Of a stretch of DNA of 64,000 nt, positions 54,035 to 64,000 are shown piece after piece. The DNA is from Adineta vaga. Taxonomy: Eukaryota; Rotifera. The position numbers and the translations under genes were made by a program. Every line of letters begins with the position of its first letter. Within the stretch, counting starts at the first letter, position 1. The notes below the pieces were generated by a model, which did no database searches, was not told the origin of the DNA, and saw nothing but the letters and a program-made list of their open reading frames with translations. The stretch is taken from assembly GCA_021613535.1 (NCBI GenBank), contig CP075496.1, positions 11,098,001 to 11,162,000 on the forward strand, in the 5' to 3' direction.

Positions 54035-54633
54035 CTACAACAACCATTCTGAGAGACAATTATCGAGAAGAAAAACAAAAATAAAGAATAAAATGCATAT
54101 ACAAACTCGAAGTGGTTCCATTGGTGTCGGTCGATTTTGTGTAAGATAATAAACTTTCGGATGAAGAAAACCAAAACCAGGTGGTGGATCACTTGAACCA
54201 AGAATTTTTTGAATATCATGATCAAGTCTATTTTGATGTGGATCTTCTGCTTTACTATAAACTACTGCTGCATAATCGTAAACAGATCGTGTAAAATCTG
54301 CTTGTAAACTATTCTGTTGAGCAGATGGAAATGATGGATTCTCTTGTGATCTTTTTATAGAAGCAAAGAAATAGAAAAAAAATATCAGTTAAGTATAAAT
54401 TCGAAGAAATTCGTTACTTACATGTTGTTATTTATTTCAACTTCTGGCGTTTGTTTTCTTTCGATATGGGTTTCTTCTAAATCATCATTGTTAACAGATT
54501 TATATTCGAAATCATTCGATGATTCAACCTGAATGTCTAGCTGATCGATGTTTTCACTAAGAACAAATGATTTTAATTCTTGACTTTCATCAGGTAATGC
54601 TGTAAGAAATGTTTGGTCGACAATTTCCGTCAT
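54035..54633 (-). CDS. Small protein with C-terminal membrane segment, unrecognised
   Basis: Two exons, about 54424-54633 and 54035-54349, joined in frame through GTAAGT and an AAAAG acceptor. About 175 residues: an acidic N-terminus (MTEIVDQTFLTALPDESQEL), then TRSVYDYAAVVYSKAEDPHQ and SSDPPPGFGFLHPKVYYLTQ, and one hydrophobic segment near the end (LRVCICILFFIFVFLLDNCL) with five residues after it. That layout is typical of tail-anchored proteins facing the cytosol. Family not recognised. Codon use and splicing support a real gene. Confidence 0.55.
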
Positions 54634-55191
54634 TCTTAATAGAAAGAGAAAATATTTCAGTTAACATTTATTTTTTCTTTCGAAGTTTCAAAATCGAATT
54701 GCTTACATGATTTTTTAGTTAAAAAATGTCATTTCCATTTCGTTCTCTGTCGTCAATGAAAACGTGAAACAAACTGTACGTTTATTCTATGTTTATAACT
54801 TGCACACCTTTTCAGTTATGTCTTATAGACATACTTAGAAATTAAAAGAGAAAAAAAGGTGTATTTATACAATGCATATCACCTCAAGATAATGATTAAA
54901 ATATTTTTGATTTTTCTTCTTAAATAAATATTAACCAAACTGCATGTTGATTTAATGAAGTTTACTGTTTGGGATAGATCACAAAAATCTGAATGAAGAA
55001 CGGACTCTTTTGTTGTTGTTGATCGCACTCTGGAGAATAATTGAATGCTCTTTAAGAGACGTGAATTGTTCTCGATGAACGTTCATTTATTAGAAAGTAT
55101 CAATGCGAAAATTTCTTTTCTTTTCTTTTTTTGAAAATAGAGTCATAGAAAATAAATGAAATAGAAGAGTTCTTTCTTTTGAAAATACAGC
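54634..55191. other. Intergenic, no gene seen
   Basis: AT-rich with poly-A runs. Expected to hold the promoter of the tail-anchored gene and the 3' end signals of the CIMIP5-like gene. Confidence 0.45.
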
Positions 55192-55792
55192 TTAATCATA
55201 ACCTAGAATCTCCTTTGGAACACGTTTTTTATGTTGCTCATTAAATCGAACTTGTAAACCTTGTATTTCTTGTCCTAAAGTACTTTGTAAACGCCAACCG
55301 TAATCATGACCACGAGAATTAGGAATCTAAACAAAAAAAAATGAATTTTTCAAAGAAAAAGCATTTCTTTATTTCTAACCGTATCAGAAAAACGTGTCGA
55401 ATTTTGTAATGGCGCTCGTTTTGGTTTGATATTACCCTAAATAATCTCAATCATGAATATTCCTTGACAAAATTCAATTAAATATTACTTTTGGATCATA
55501 TTCAGCCATCCAACCATGAATATCTGCCCATTGTTTTCTTGATGATGTTTCTTTATTAATACTTTCAATCCAAATCTGTGCTGCATCCCATGGATTCACT
55601 GCACCATCGTCTAACTTCTGTGTGTTACTACTACTGCCACCCGTCGGTGCTGGCCGTGCTGCACGTACTGGAGCTGGTGGAGCAGCTGGTTCAGTTCGAT
55701 CTCTAGATTTAATTTATCAATCAATAAAATTCGATAGAAAAAAAAGCACAGAAAGATTTCTTCATTTACCCTTTTCGAAGTAAATTGGCCAT
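55192..55792 (-). CDS. CIMIP5: C2orf50/CIMIP5-like ciliary microtubule inner protein
   Basis: Exons 55770-55792, 55489-55702, 55380-55436 and 55192-55326. About 142 residues. After a Pro/Ala-rich N-terminus come NPWDAAQIWIESINKETSSR, WADIHGWMAEYDPKGN, RFSDTIPNSRG, STLGQEIQGLQVRF and the end RVPKEILGYD. The block with W, EYDPKGN, RFSDT(I/V)PNS and LG matches human C2orf50 (ciliary microtubule inner protein 5), which in mammals lies inside axonemal doublets. Rotifers are rich in motile cilia, so this role fits. The first exon codes for only eight residues (MANLLRKG plus a split codon). Symbol assigned from motif similarity by eye. Confidence 0.65.
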
Positions 55793-56012
55793 AACTACAT
55801 ATACACACAAACACACAGACAGTCTCTATGTTTCTGTCAAGCATATAAGCATACACACATATTTCTTTTTCTTTCTCTCTCTCTCTTCCTCTGACACAAT
55901 AAATTTTACTTCTTTAAACAACTTGAAAAAGTAAAGAAAGAAAAAATTTTCTGCTTTTTTGAATGTCTTTTTTTTCCTCTAATCAACAAAAAATATAATG
56001 TTCACAAAAATT

Positions 56013-56973
56013 TTAAAATGAATGTCTATGCTGTAAAGATGTAAGAACAACGATGAGAAAGCCAGAAAAAATTAAAATTATATTCACAAATGGATTAAAT
56101 TTACTTTTAACAAGATCTCCATGTAGCATATCAATAAATGTTATATAAACAAATGTTCCAGCACTTAAACATTGAAGAATTCCATTGATATATTGTAATT
56201 CAGCAGAATCCGAACTGATTAATAAACTTAATAACACACCTAATGGTCCCATAAAACTCCAAATACACATAGAAAGGAAAACTTGAAGATAATCTTGATG
56301 ATCAATTAATAAACGAAGTGTTACTGAAAAAGCAATTAAAGACATATGAAAACAGATCGCACCCACTAAAACCCATAGTGACATTGTGTCTTTTGCTTGT
56401 CCACCGATGAGAATACCACCTAAGATAAATACGAATATTGAATAAATAGAAGAAAAAAAAACAACGAAATTTGATAACTTACTAAAAAGATAATGAACAC
56501 CAAGCGCAAAAACAAGTGTAACAAGTCGTGTTAATCGATTGTCATGATTACATATTGCAACAGATTCAATTAATTGTTCTTTTCCATCTTTAATATTTTT
56601 ATTTGATAAATAAGTTTCATAGAGATTTACTGATTCTTGGATAATACAAATAAGAAAGAATCCAAGACCAATTAAGATATAACCAAAATTGGTATTATGC
56701 CATTGATGTGCAACAAGTTCCAGTGAATTTGGTAAAATTAACATTAAAAGTGTACCTATGATAAAATGAAATATACAAAAGATTGATTTATTGAATAAAT
56801 CTACCTAAAAGAATGCCACTTGTTAAACAAGAAATAGTACGTTGAGTAAATGAAAGCATATTTCCATGACGTTGTAATAAAAATCGTTGTAAACATATAG
56901 CAATCAATGTCATGATTAAATTTGATGCAAATAAAATAATCATTGACATATATTTTGCTTCTTTCAATTCCAT
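56013..56973 (-). CDS. ZIP-family (SLC39A1/2/3-like) zinc transporter, altered metal site
   Basis: Exons 56805-56973, 56483-56755 and 56013-56419. Eight spans, about 282 residues; subfamily I judged from ISCLTSGILLGTLLMLILPN at span 2 and LSAGTFVYITFIDMLHGDL near span 7. Active ZIP1-type proteins have HSVFEG in span 4; here it is HYLFSG, so the metal-binding Glu is Ser. In span 5 only the His of HMSLIAFS remains, and LEGMAAG is ILQCLSAG. The cytosolic loop between spans 3 and 4 lacks the usual His-rich segment. Either transport is changed or another metal is used. The exon 2/3 intron is open in frame and hydrophobic, so a read-through model would look plausible but is wrong at the HYLFSG junction. 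Confidence 0.75.
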
Positions 56974-59025
56974 GTTGATTAAAACAATCTATTCAATAAG
57001 GACAAACAAAAAAAAAGAGAATCAAATATGTATAGATAGTTTATTGGATATCTAAGACTATATACACACATGTATGGTGTCACACAATAATATTTCGAAA
57101 GAAACAGATATTAGGCGCGACAAGTAGTTTTTTCTTCTTTCTCTTTCTCTTCTTTTTCTAGATATTCTTCGATTAAGTTAAATTGCTTCTATTATACGTA
57201 GTTTTTCTTTCTTGTTATTTTACCAATTATTCGAATCTATCGATGAAAATTTCTATAACAAAATAGATTAGATCTCTGGAGGCGGTATGTTATTTATTGC
57301 AATATGTATTAATATGAAACATATTAATTTATAGATATAACAGCTGACACATATTCTTCTCGATAGTATCATGAAATAAACTGAGATAGAATTTACGTTA
57401 TTTGATCTGGTTGTTAATACTCGATAGAATCAAAATTTACGAATGACAAAAAATAATAAATACGAAAAACCAAATAAATGTGTTAAATATCAGTTAAAAT
57501 ATAAGAAAAAGTAATTTATTTAGAGAACTACAGATGTTATTTATCTATTAGTTATTACCAGCTTTTAACTGTTGTATCAGACAAACAATACTTATTTGGT
57601 AATGAGTTATGGCATAGTCGATGCATGTGATAGCAAAGTTGAAGATGAAACTATACATTTTCTGAAGCATTTAACTAATGTATAAGTAAATATGTTTTAC
57701 TTTGCTAGCTGTTTGTTATTTTTCATCTAGTAAAAGATAACCTTTGAGCAATGCACAATGAATGCGCAATACTTCTTTTAACATCAGTCAATATATTCAG
57801 AAAAACAAATCTAATTAACATTCTGTTCTATTATCTGTTGTTTTTTCTTCTTGTAAACTGCTATCCAAAAATACAAACATAGTAGAGAAGGTTGTAGAGT
57901 ATTTTTATATAGATGGAATGAGTTCTCATCTGAGAATGTTTTGTGTGTGCTGAATTATATAACAAGATATTTTTTCATCAATTAAAAACTGAACGAAAAA
58001 AAATCAATTGTTTGTTCATCAAAAGTACACACTTCTTTACACATACAGACGACAACAACTTATTTATACAAATTCGTAATTAATGCAATGAATTTCAAAT
58101 AGATGTATATTTTTAATTGACTACAATTGATTCTCTCAATGAATTAGATAATAAATTGTCAGTTTTACACATAATATATATGTTTGTATTAGACTAGTTA
58201 GATGATTTATTTTTAGTAATAAGCTTTGACTTTGTTGTTTTTACTATTGAAGATGACCTTTATAGATTCGATCAGATGTCTATACGAGACAGTTCTCAAT
58301 ATTATTTCTTCTCATATTTCATCTCTTCTTCTATTTCATTATCATTTGTATGATTTCTCAATCTAGTTCATAAAATGAAAAAATCCATAGACATTGTTCA
58401 TGACAACTGTTATATCCATCTTGAGGGTGTGAGAATGTGTGTGTGTGTGTGTGTGTGTGTAACATCAGTCAAGTATCAATCCGATCGATTGGTTATCACC
58501 TGACAGAATAACGGTAGATGTCGTTAGATAACCTAATCGAAAAACGCAATAATAACAAAAAAATTGATGAAAGATAAGTTTTTCAATGAATAAATAATTA
58601 TGTATCTGATTAATAGTTTTTTTCTAGTCACCTCGTGATAATTGGACCAGCTAAACAGACATACACAACGAATCAATGACTCATTTCTTCAACTGATATT
58701 CTTTACTTCACTCACTTCAGCGTATTGTTTTCTTTCCTACTGCGAAATAATCGTAGAAAGTCGATGAAATGTGTCAAATGCTATTCTTAACTCTATGAAA
58801 TAGATCAGTAGAAAGATAAACAGAACAGAAAGAAAAAGAAATTGAAAAAAAAAACACGACATGATTCATTCTTAAAACATTGCTATCATAGGATTGTTTA
58901 TCTTCCGACCACTTAATATTTCAAATGCATTTTCATTTTTTTTTCTTCTTTTTTTTAAGATGATTATTTCAATCGATTTCTAACAAGCAAAACAAAATAA
59001 TAAGATTCGTTTTTATTATCTACCA
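56974..59025. other. Intergenic, no gene seen
   Basis: Divergent promoters of the ZIP and MTMR genes. Contains a (GT)n tract at about 58436-58460 and poly-A/T runs. No supported frame. Confidence 0.5.
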
Positions 59026-62000
59026 ATGGTGGTCGGAATTCCTTCCTCGATTACAATTGTCGAAGAAGAAGATATTCATGTGTGTGAATTACCAAATTCA
59101 ATTCCTGAATCATTACCAATTTCACCTATGATAAATGAATTTCCTATTGATCAAAATCATTTACCTATGGAATATCCATTTGAATTTTTATCAGGTGAAC
59201 AATTAATTGAACATGGAACGGATTTAACTGATAGTTGTATTTATTTAACTTCATATCGTTTATTTATCTTTGCGAATCCAACTTCAACTCATTGTTCGTT
59301 TATTAATTGTCCAATACGTTTAATTGATTGTATTGAAATGAAAGAAAATATCTATTTATATATTCAATGTAAAGATTTACGTTCATTTCGTTTAATGTTT
59401 TTTACAACGGATAAATGTTGTTATTGGTTACGAAAATTAAATGAATTTATATCATCATTAATATGTCTCGATGATTTATTTGCAATTAAATATACGTTAG
59501 CATTATCAAAACAAAATGAATCTATTAAACGTGATTATTTTCGAGAAGAATTTACAAGATTACAATTAGATGTGTCACCATGGCGAACAACGGAAATTAA
59601 TCGAGATTATAAATTATCACCAACATATCCAAATATTTGTGTCGTACCAGAAAGTATCACAGATGATGAAGTTTATGAAGTAGCAAAATTTCGATCAAAT
59701 AGACGGTTTCCAACAATCGTTTGGAGGTATGATTTATTCTTTTTTCTCGTACAGATGATTTTATAGGCAAAGATTTTTTTCTTCTTTGATTTTAGACATT
59801 GTAATGGTGCAGTTATTGCACGAACAAGTCAACCAGAAATTGGTTGGCTTTTTTGGCGTTCAAAAGAAGATGAAAAAATGATTCAAGCAATTATTAAGGC
59901 TTGTAAAATGCCTCTGTCAAAAGATTCTACAACGCCTGAAATCACTTCAAATCGTTTATTAATTCTCGATGCAAGAAGTTATACAGCTGCATTAGCTAAT
60001 CGAGCCAAAGGTGGCGGTTTTGAACATCCACCTTATTATACTGATTGTGATGTACAATTTATGAATTTACCAAATATACATGTTATTCGAAAAAGTGCAC
60101 AAATGTTAAGAGTAGCTGTTGCTAATGCAGCACAAGGAGACAAGTATGTAGATTGTATCTAATCAACTTCTGAAAACTCTTTTGCGTCTTTCTATTTTGA
60201 TAATATTTTATTCTTATCTTATCATTTCATGAACTTGAATGTAGTGAAATGAAAATGATGACCTTTCATTCTATATGATTATCAATATAGGATGATAGAA
60301 AGTATATGTACATACTGATAAAAGTTTCTAATCGAACTTCAATGAAATCTTTTTGAAGACAGATAATTGATTTTTCTCTTCGATTTTAGTTGGCTTTCAC
60401 AACTAGAATCTTCAAGATGGTTACATAATCTATCTGCTTTAATCAATGCGGCATCATTTGTTGTTGCCACTGTTGATAAACATGCACGGCCTGTACTTGT
60501 TCATTGTTCCGATGGTTGGGATCGTACTCCTCAAATTACAACATTAGCAAAGATTATGCTTGATTCATATTATCGAACAATTGAAGGCTTTCAAATCTTA
60601 GTACAACGTGAATGGATCGCATTCGGTCACAAATTTGCTGATCGATGTGGTCATGGAAATGGATCCAGTGATCTTAATGAACGTAGTCCTGTTTTTCTTC
60701 AATGGCTTGATTGTATTTATCAATTATTTGTACAAAATCGAACAGCATTTGAATTCAATGAAATGTTTCTCGTAAGATTTCTATTCATTCATAAATTTTT
60801 TCATAAATTCTCTTTATTGTTTTTTATTTTAGTTAAAATTAGCAAATCATACTTATACATGTTTGTATGGTACATTTTTATGTAATACAGATTTTGAACG
60901 TACAACAGCAGATTTAGAAACACGAACATCAAGTATATGGAATTTATTGAATAACAGTTCGAAGCAATTTATTAATCATTTATTTGATAAAACAAAAAAA
61001 GATGTAAGAATAAGAAAATATTTAAAATAATTTGTATTTTTGTTTGTCATAGATACTTTATCCATCATCATCAGTTCGTGATTTAACTATCTGGTCCAAT
61101 TTATATTTACGTGATATTCGTCATACACCTGTTGGTTCATCTGAACATTCCTCAACATTAATCCCAGCTCGTATTCGTTCATATGAAGATCTTTCGACAT
61201 CAGTAACAACTAATCTTCATCGTTCATCATCAGATCCAAGTTTAAGTAATTCATTACATAGTGAATCACCATTAACCAATCGTCCAAATCAAATTTCTTC
61301 ATCTAATCAACAACCATCTCAATCGAATCGTTTACAAAATTCCACATCGACAAATAGTCTTTTCGGTCCTCCACATCATCTTGGAATAGTGAATGATGGT
61401 AGTCACCAAAATGTAACCAATTCTTGCAATACAAATCAAACAGCTTTACCAATACCAGCTAGTCCTGATAATCGAATAAAACAACAAAGTTTTCTAGCAG
61501 ATGATTCTTCACCTGACATAACACAATTAGCATTATCATTTCAACGTTTTCCATTGAATGTAAATAGTGTTGACAATATTCTACGTACAATGTCACGTCC
61601 AAGAAGACATACGAATTCAACATCTAGTACAGCATCAAGTTTATCTGAAGCATGGTCATTACCCAGAATTAATTCTTCAGATTCGAATCAAGCACAACGA
61701 ATGGTTTGTTTAAGAAGAGATTCTAATATAATTGATTTATTTTCGATGCTTGTTTTTTAGATGCAACATTTGAGTACAAATAAAGTTCTTAAATTAGTAC
61801 GAAAACGTATTGATGTTGATGGTTTAACAAAAATTCCCGATCAAATAACCACAAGAATGGTTCAAAAAGAGCGAGCCTATCAACAACAAATCGAAAATCT
61901 TCATGAACAAATTCGACGAATGCAAAGATTTGTTTATGCATTGATTAATATCAATAATAATCAAGTAAATTAAATTATGTTTCATATCATTTTCGAATAG

Positions 62001-62531
62001 AATTTATTTTCTAGAATATTCCTCCACGTATGGAAACAATATCACAAAGTAATATCAATAGTTTCGAATCATCATCTTGTTCTTCATGGCAAAAAATCGA
62101 TAATAATGATTCAAGTGTAACACGATGGATACCAGATTTTAACGTTCAAATATGTCATGGATGTAATTTAAAATTTCAACAATGGCCAATTTCACGTAAA
62201 CATCATTGTCGAAGTATGTAGAACAAAACGATTTTCAACATTTAATATTAATTCAATTGATCATCTTTTAGAATGTGGCAATATATTTTGTGGTAGTTGT
62301 TCGAATTATTGTAAATTAATTCCAACATTGAGTTTAACACAACCTGTTCGTGTTTGTCATAATTGTTCTCTTACACATGATGATAATCCTTCTACTGCAG
62401 CTAATAATAGTACATCAATTGAATCAACAAGAACGGCTTCACCAATGCCTATTCAAACTGGTTGTCGACAATCTAATGGTACTCCAAATGGATCATTCAA
62501 TTCACCTGGTGGACAGAAAGTTAAAGGATAA
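59026..62531 (+). CDS. MTMR3/4: Myotubularin-related 3-phosphatase with FYVE domain (MTMR3/4-like)
   Basis: Phosphoinositide 3-phosphatase acting on PI3P and PI(3,5)P2 on endosomes and autophagic membranes. Exons 59026-59726, 59796-60143, 60390-60771, 60833-61003, 61053-61703, 61761-61964, 62015-62213 and 62272-62531; about 971 residues. PH-GRAM domain near residues 50-150, then the myotubularin domain with ISRT-like VIARTSQPEIGWLFWRS and the active site VLVHCSDGWDRTPQ, whose Cys and Arg are intact. A long Ser-rich linker and a short coiled coil (RAYQQQIENLHEQIRRM) precede the FYVE finger (RWIPDFNVQICHGCNL, SRKHHCRKCGNIFC, RVCHNC). The finger sits at the C-terminus, as in MTMR3 and MTMR4; the two cannot be told apart here. 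Intron 60144-60389 is longer than the others. Confidence 0.93.
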
Positions 62532-63311
62532 AATCAATTCGTTTCGTTTCTCTAACTCCATGGTTTTGCCCGCGTGACGTTTTCCTTTTCTTTTTGCAAT
62601 CAATAATTTCTTTTGTTTGTGGTACAAATCTTCATGTCTTCTAGACTAGACCCACAATTTATGATTTTCAATCGTCTCTATGAGAACGACAATCTTCCTT
62701 CAACACGTTTGACGTGTTATAACACGTTATTTATTTATTTTTTCCTTTCTCGTTTCTCTATTATTTCTATTGTCACGCAGTGGGTTTCTATTCTTTTTTT
62801 TTTGCTGTTGTTGTTGTTGTTTATATACTTTATTCTTGTGTATATACGGACTTGTTAGTACTAATGAATGCTTGTATGTATGTAACTGGACGTTTTTCTT
62901 TTCCTCTTTTTCGTTTCTGTGATGATAACATCCGCAGCAAATTGTCTATATACCAAGATGTCAATGAGTATACTTGCATTTTCTCCTTTTCTTTTTTTTA
63001 ATCCTTAACTCTTCTAATCTATTTTTGTTCTCTCTCTCTCTTTATTCATTGTCGTCAATAGCGCATATAGTTTTTTCTTCTCTTCTTTCTTTTTTTGTTT
63101 TCCTTCTTCAGTTATGTGCTTTTTTTTTGCACAATTATGTTCAGAAAAAGTGAAACAAAGACGACATTATTAATAGACAATGGTGTGTAATGAATACTCT
63201 CGAATAAATCTATAAATTGAAAGAAACAAGAATCAAAATATTATTTCGAAAGAAAATGGCGCTCTGATTTTTTCGGGTTTTTATTTCATTGAATTTTTTT
63301 TCTGATCGATA
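62532..63311. other. Intergenic, no gene seen
   Basis: T-rich 3' flank of the MTMR gene followed by the 5' side of the PLAT-like gene. The open frames 62613-63001 are hydrophobic low-complexity sequence with no domain. Confidence 0.45.
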
Positions 63312-64000
63312 ATGAAAAATTATATATTGATTGTAAAAACACATCATGGTAATCCAGGAAATAATATCACTGTTGTCATCAAAGGTATCGAAGGACAAAC
63401 AGAACAAATACCAATAGAAAAATCACAGGTGAAATTTCTTATTACGTCCGAATTCATAGTGAATACAAATTTGAAACTTATTTCTAGTCTCATCATAAAA
63501 ATTTTAAAGAAAATCATACTGATCTATTTTTATTATTATCAAATGATCATATAGGCAAGATCATTCAAGTGGAATTTCATACAAATACAAATGCGAAATT
63601 TAAAGAATGGAAATATAGTCATATCTTCATCATTGATGGTTTTATTGTTGTATAAATAAAAAGTTTAAAATACCCACTGTTTACTTTTAGGTATCTATAT
63701 TTATCGAGATTTAGTTTCAACACATTCGCTTTCGTCATCAGTTGACAGTCCATTAGTAATTGATGTTATTGAACCACAAACTGAATCTCAAGGTTTCTTT
63801 TTGATTATAAGGTGAATCTATTTACACAATTCTTTTCACTTTTATATCTAGAGAGTATCTATTATGCATTTATTAAAACTGGCCATGAATCATGTTCGAA
63901 AGGATGTTATCCGAAATTGTCTCTATTCGGTAATAATGAAAAGTATACTGAATATAATATGATGCTAGCTAATCGTATTCTTTCATCATCTGCGAACAAT
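63312..64000 (+). CDS. PLAT-like domain protein (partial, cut by window end)
   Basis: Exons 63312-63428, 63488-63638, 63691-63792 and 63852 to beyond 64000. The first about 90 residues read YILIVKTHHGNPGNNITVVI, GIEGQTEQIPIEKS, TDLFLLLSNDHIGKIIQVEF and FKEWKYSHIFI: the strand order of a PLAT/LH2 beta-sandwich, including the aspartate-rich D-L-F strand and the final W. A second unit begins at exon 4 (YYAFIKTGHESCSKGCYPKL), suggesting tandem PLAT-like domains. No catalytic lipoxygenase part is in view. There is no signal peptide at this ATG, so it may not be the true start. Confidence 0.5.

Noticed and set aside
56420-56482. Coding segment in the ZIP gene
   Set aside because: It has GT-AG ends and, when removed, joins span 4 as HYLFSG in family register.

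Overview
This window is AT-rich animal DNA, most likely from a bdelloid rotifer. That call is an inference from compact genes, many 50-60 bp GT-AG introns, animal-specific genes (KCTD, MED27, p66, a Src-type kinase, AGMO, MTMR with FYVE) and lineage-type accessory genes. No ribosomal RNA, convincing tRNA or CRISPR array was seen.

Layout. 1-198: 3' end of an unidentified gene. 394-6739: paraplegin (mitochondrial m-AAA protease), a FAXDC2-type hydroxylase and a KCTD8/12/16-type protein. 6740-12523: a long stretch without convincing genes. 12524-19429: four minus-strand paralogues, each with a death-effector-like domain (DED) at the N-terminus and a jacalin-like lectin domain at the C-terminus, three of them with a membrane segment between; a fifth copy lies at 29417-30744. 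Between copies four and five are a metallophosphoesterase homologue with altered metal ligands, an unrecognised gene, an isolated VPS13 fragment and decayed coding remnants. 30745-32426 holds a short repeat pair and a decayed pogo-like transposon. From 32427 the window returns to compact conserved genes: AGMO, COQ10, a CUB-like membrane protein, a small membrane protein, p66/GATAD2, a Src-type tyrosine kinase, DIS3, a basic disordered protein, MED27, a tail-anchored-type protein, a C2orf50/CIMIP5 homologue, a ZIP transporter, a myotubularin-related phosphatase with FYVE domain, and a PLAT-like gene cut by the window edge.

The conserved genes do not form one pathway. They cover mitochondrial quality control and ubiquinone (paraplegin, COQ10), lipid and phosphoinositide chemistry (FAXDC2, AGMO, MTMR), transcription and RNA decay (p66, MED27, DIS3) and signalling (KCTD, Src-type kinase). 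The accessory core is the DED/jacalin cluster. Its layout (lectin domain, membrane span, death-fold domain) suggests receptors joining glycan binding to death-fold signalling, but this is inference from architecture only.

Caution. At least four otherwise intact genes need one missing base restored to read through, and two more need a small indel, mostly in or beside homopolymers. Consensus errors in a long-read assembly are the simplest explanation, so single-base lesions here should not be read as pseudogenes without read support.
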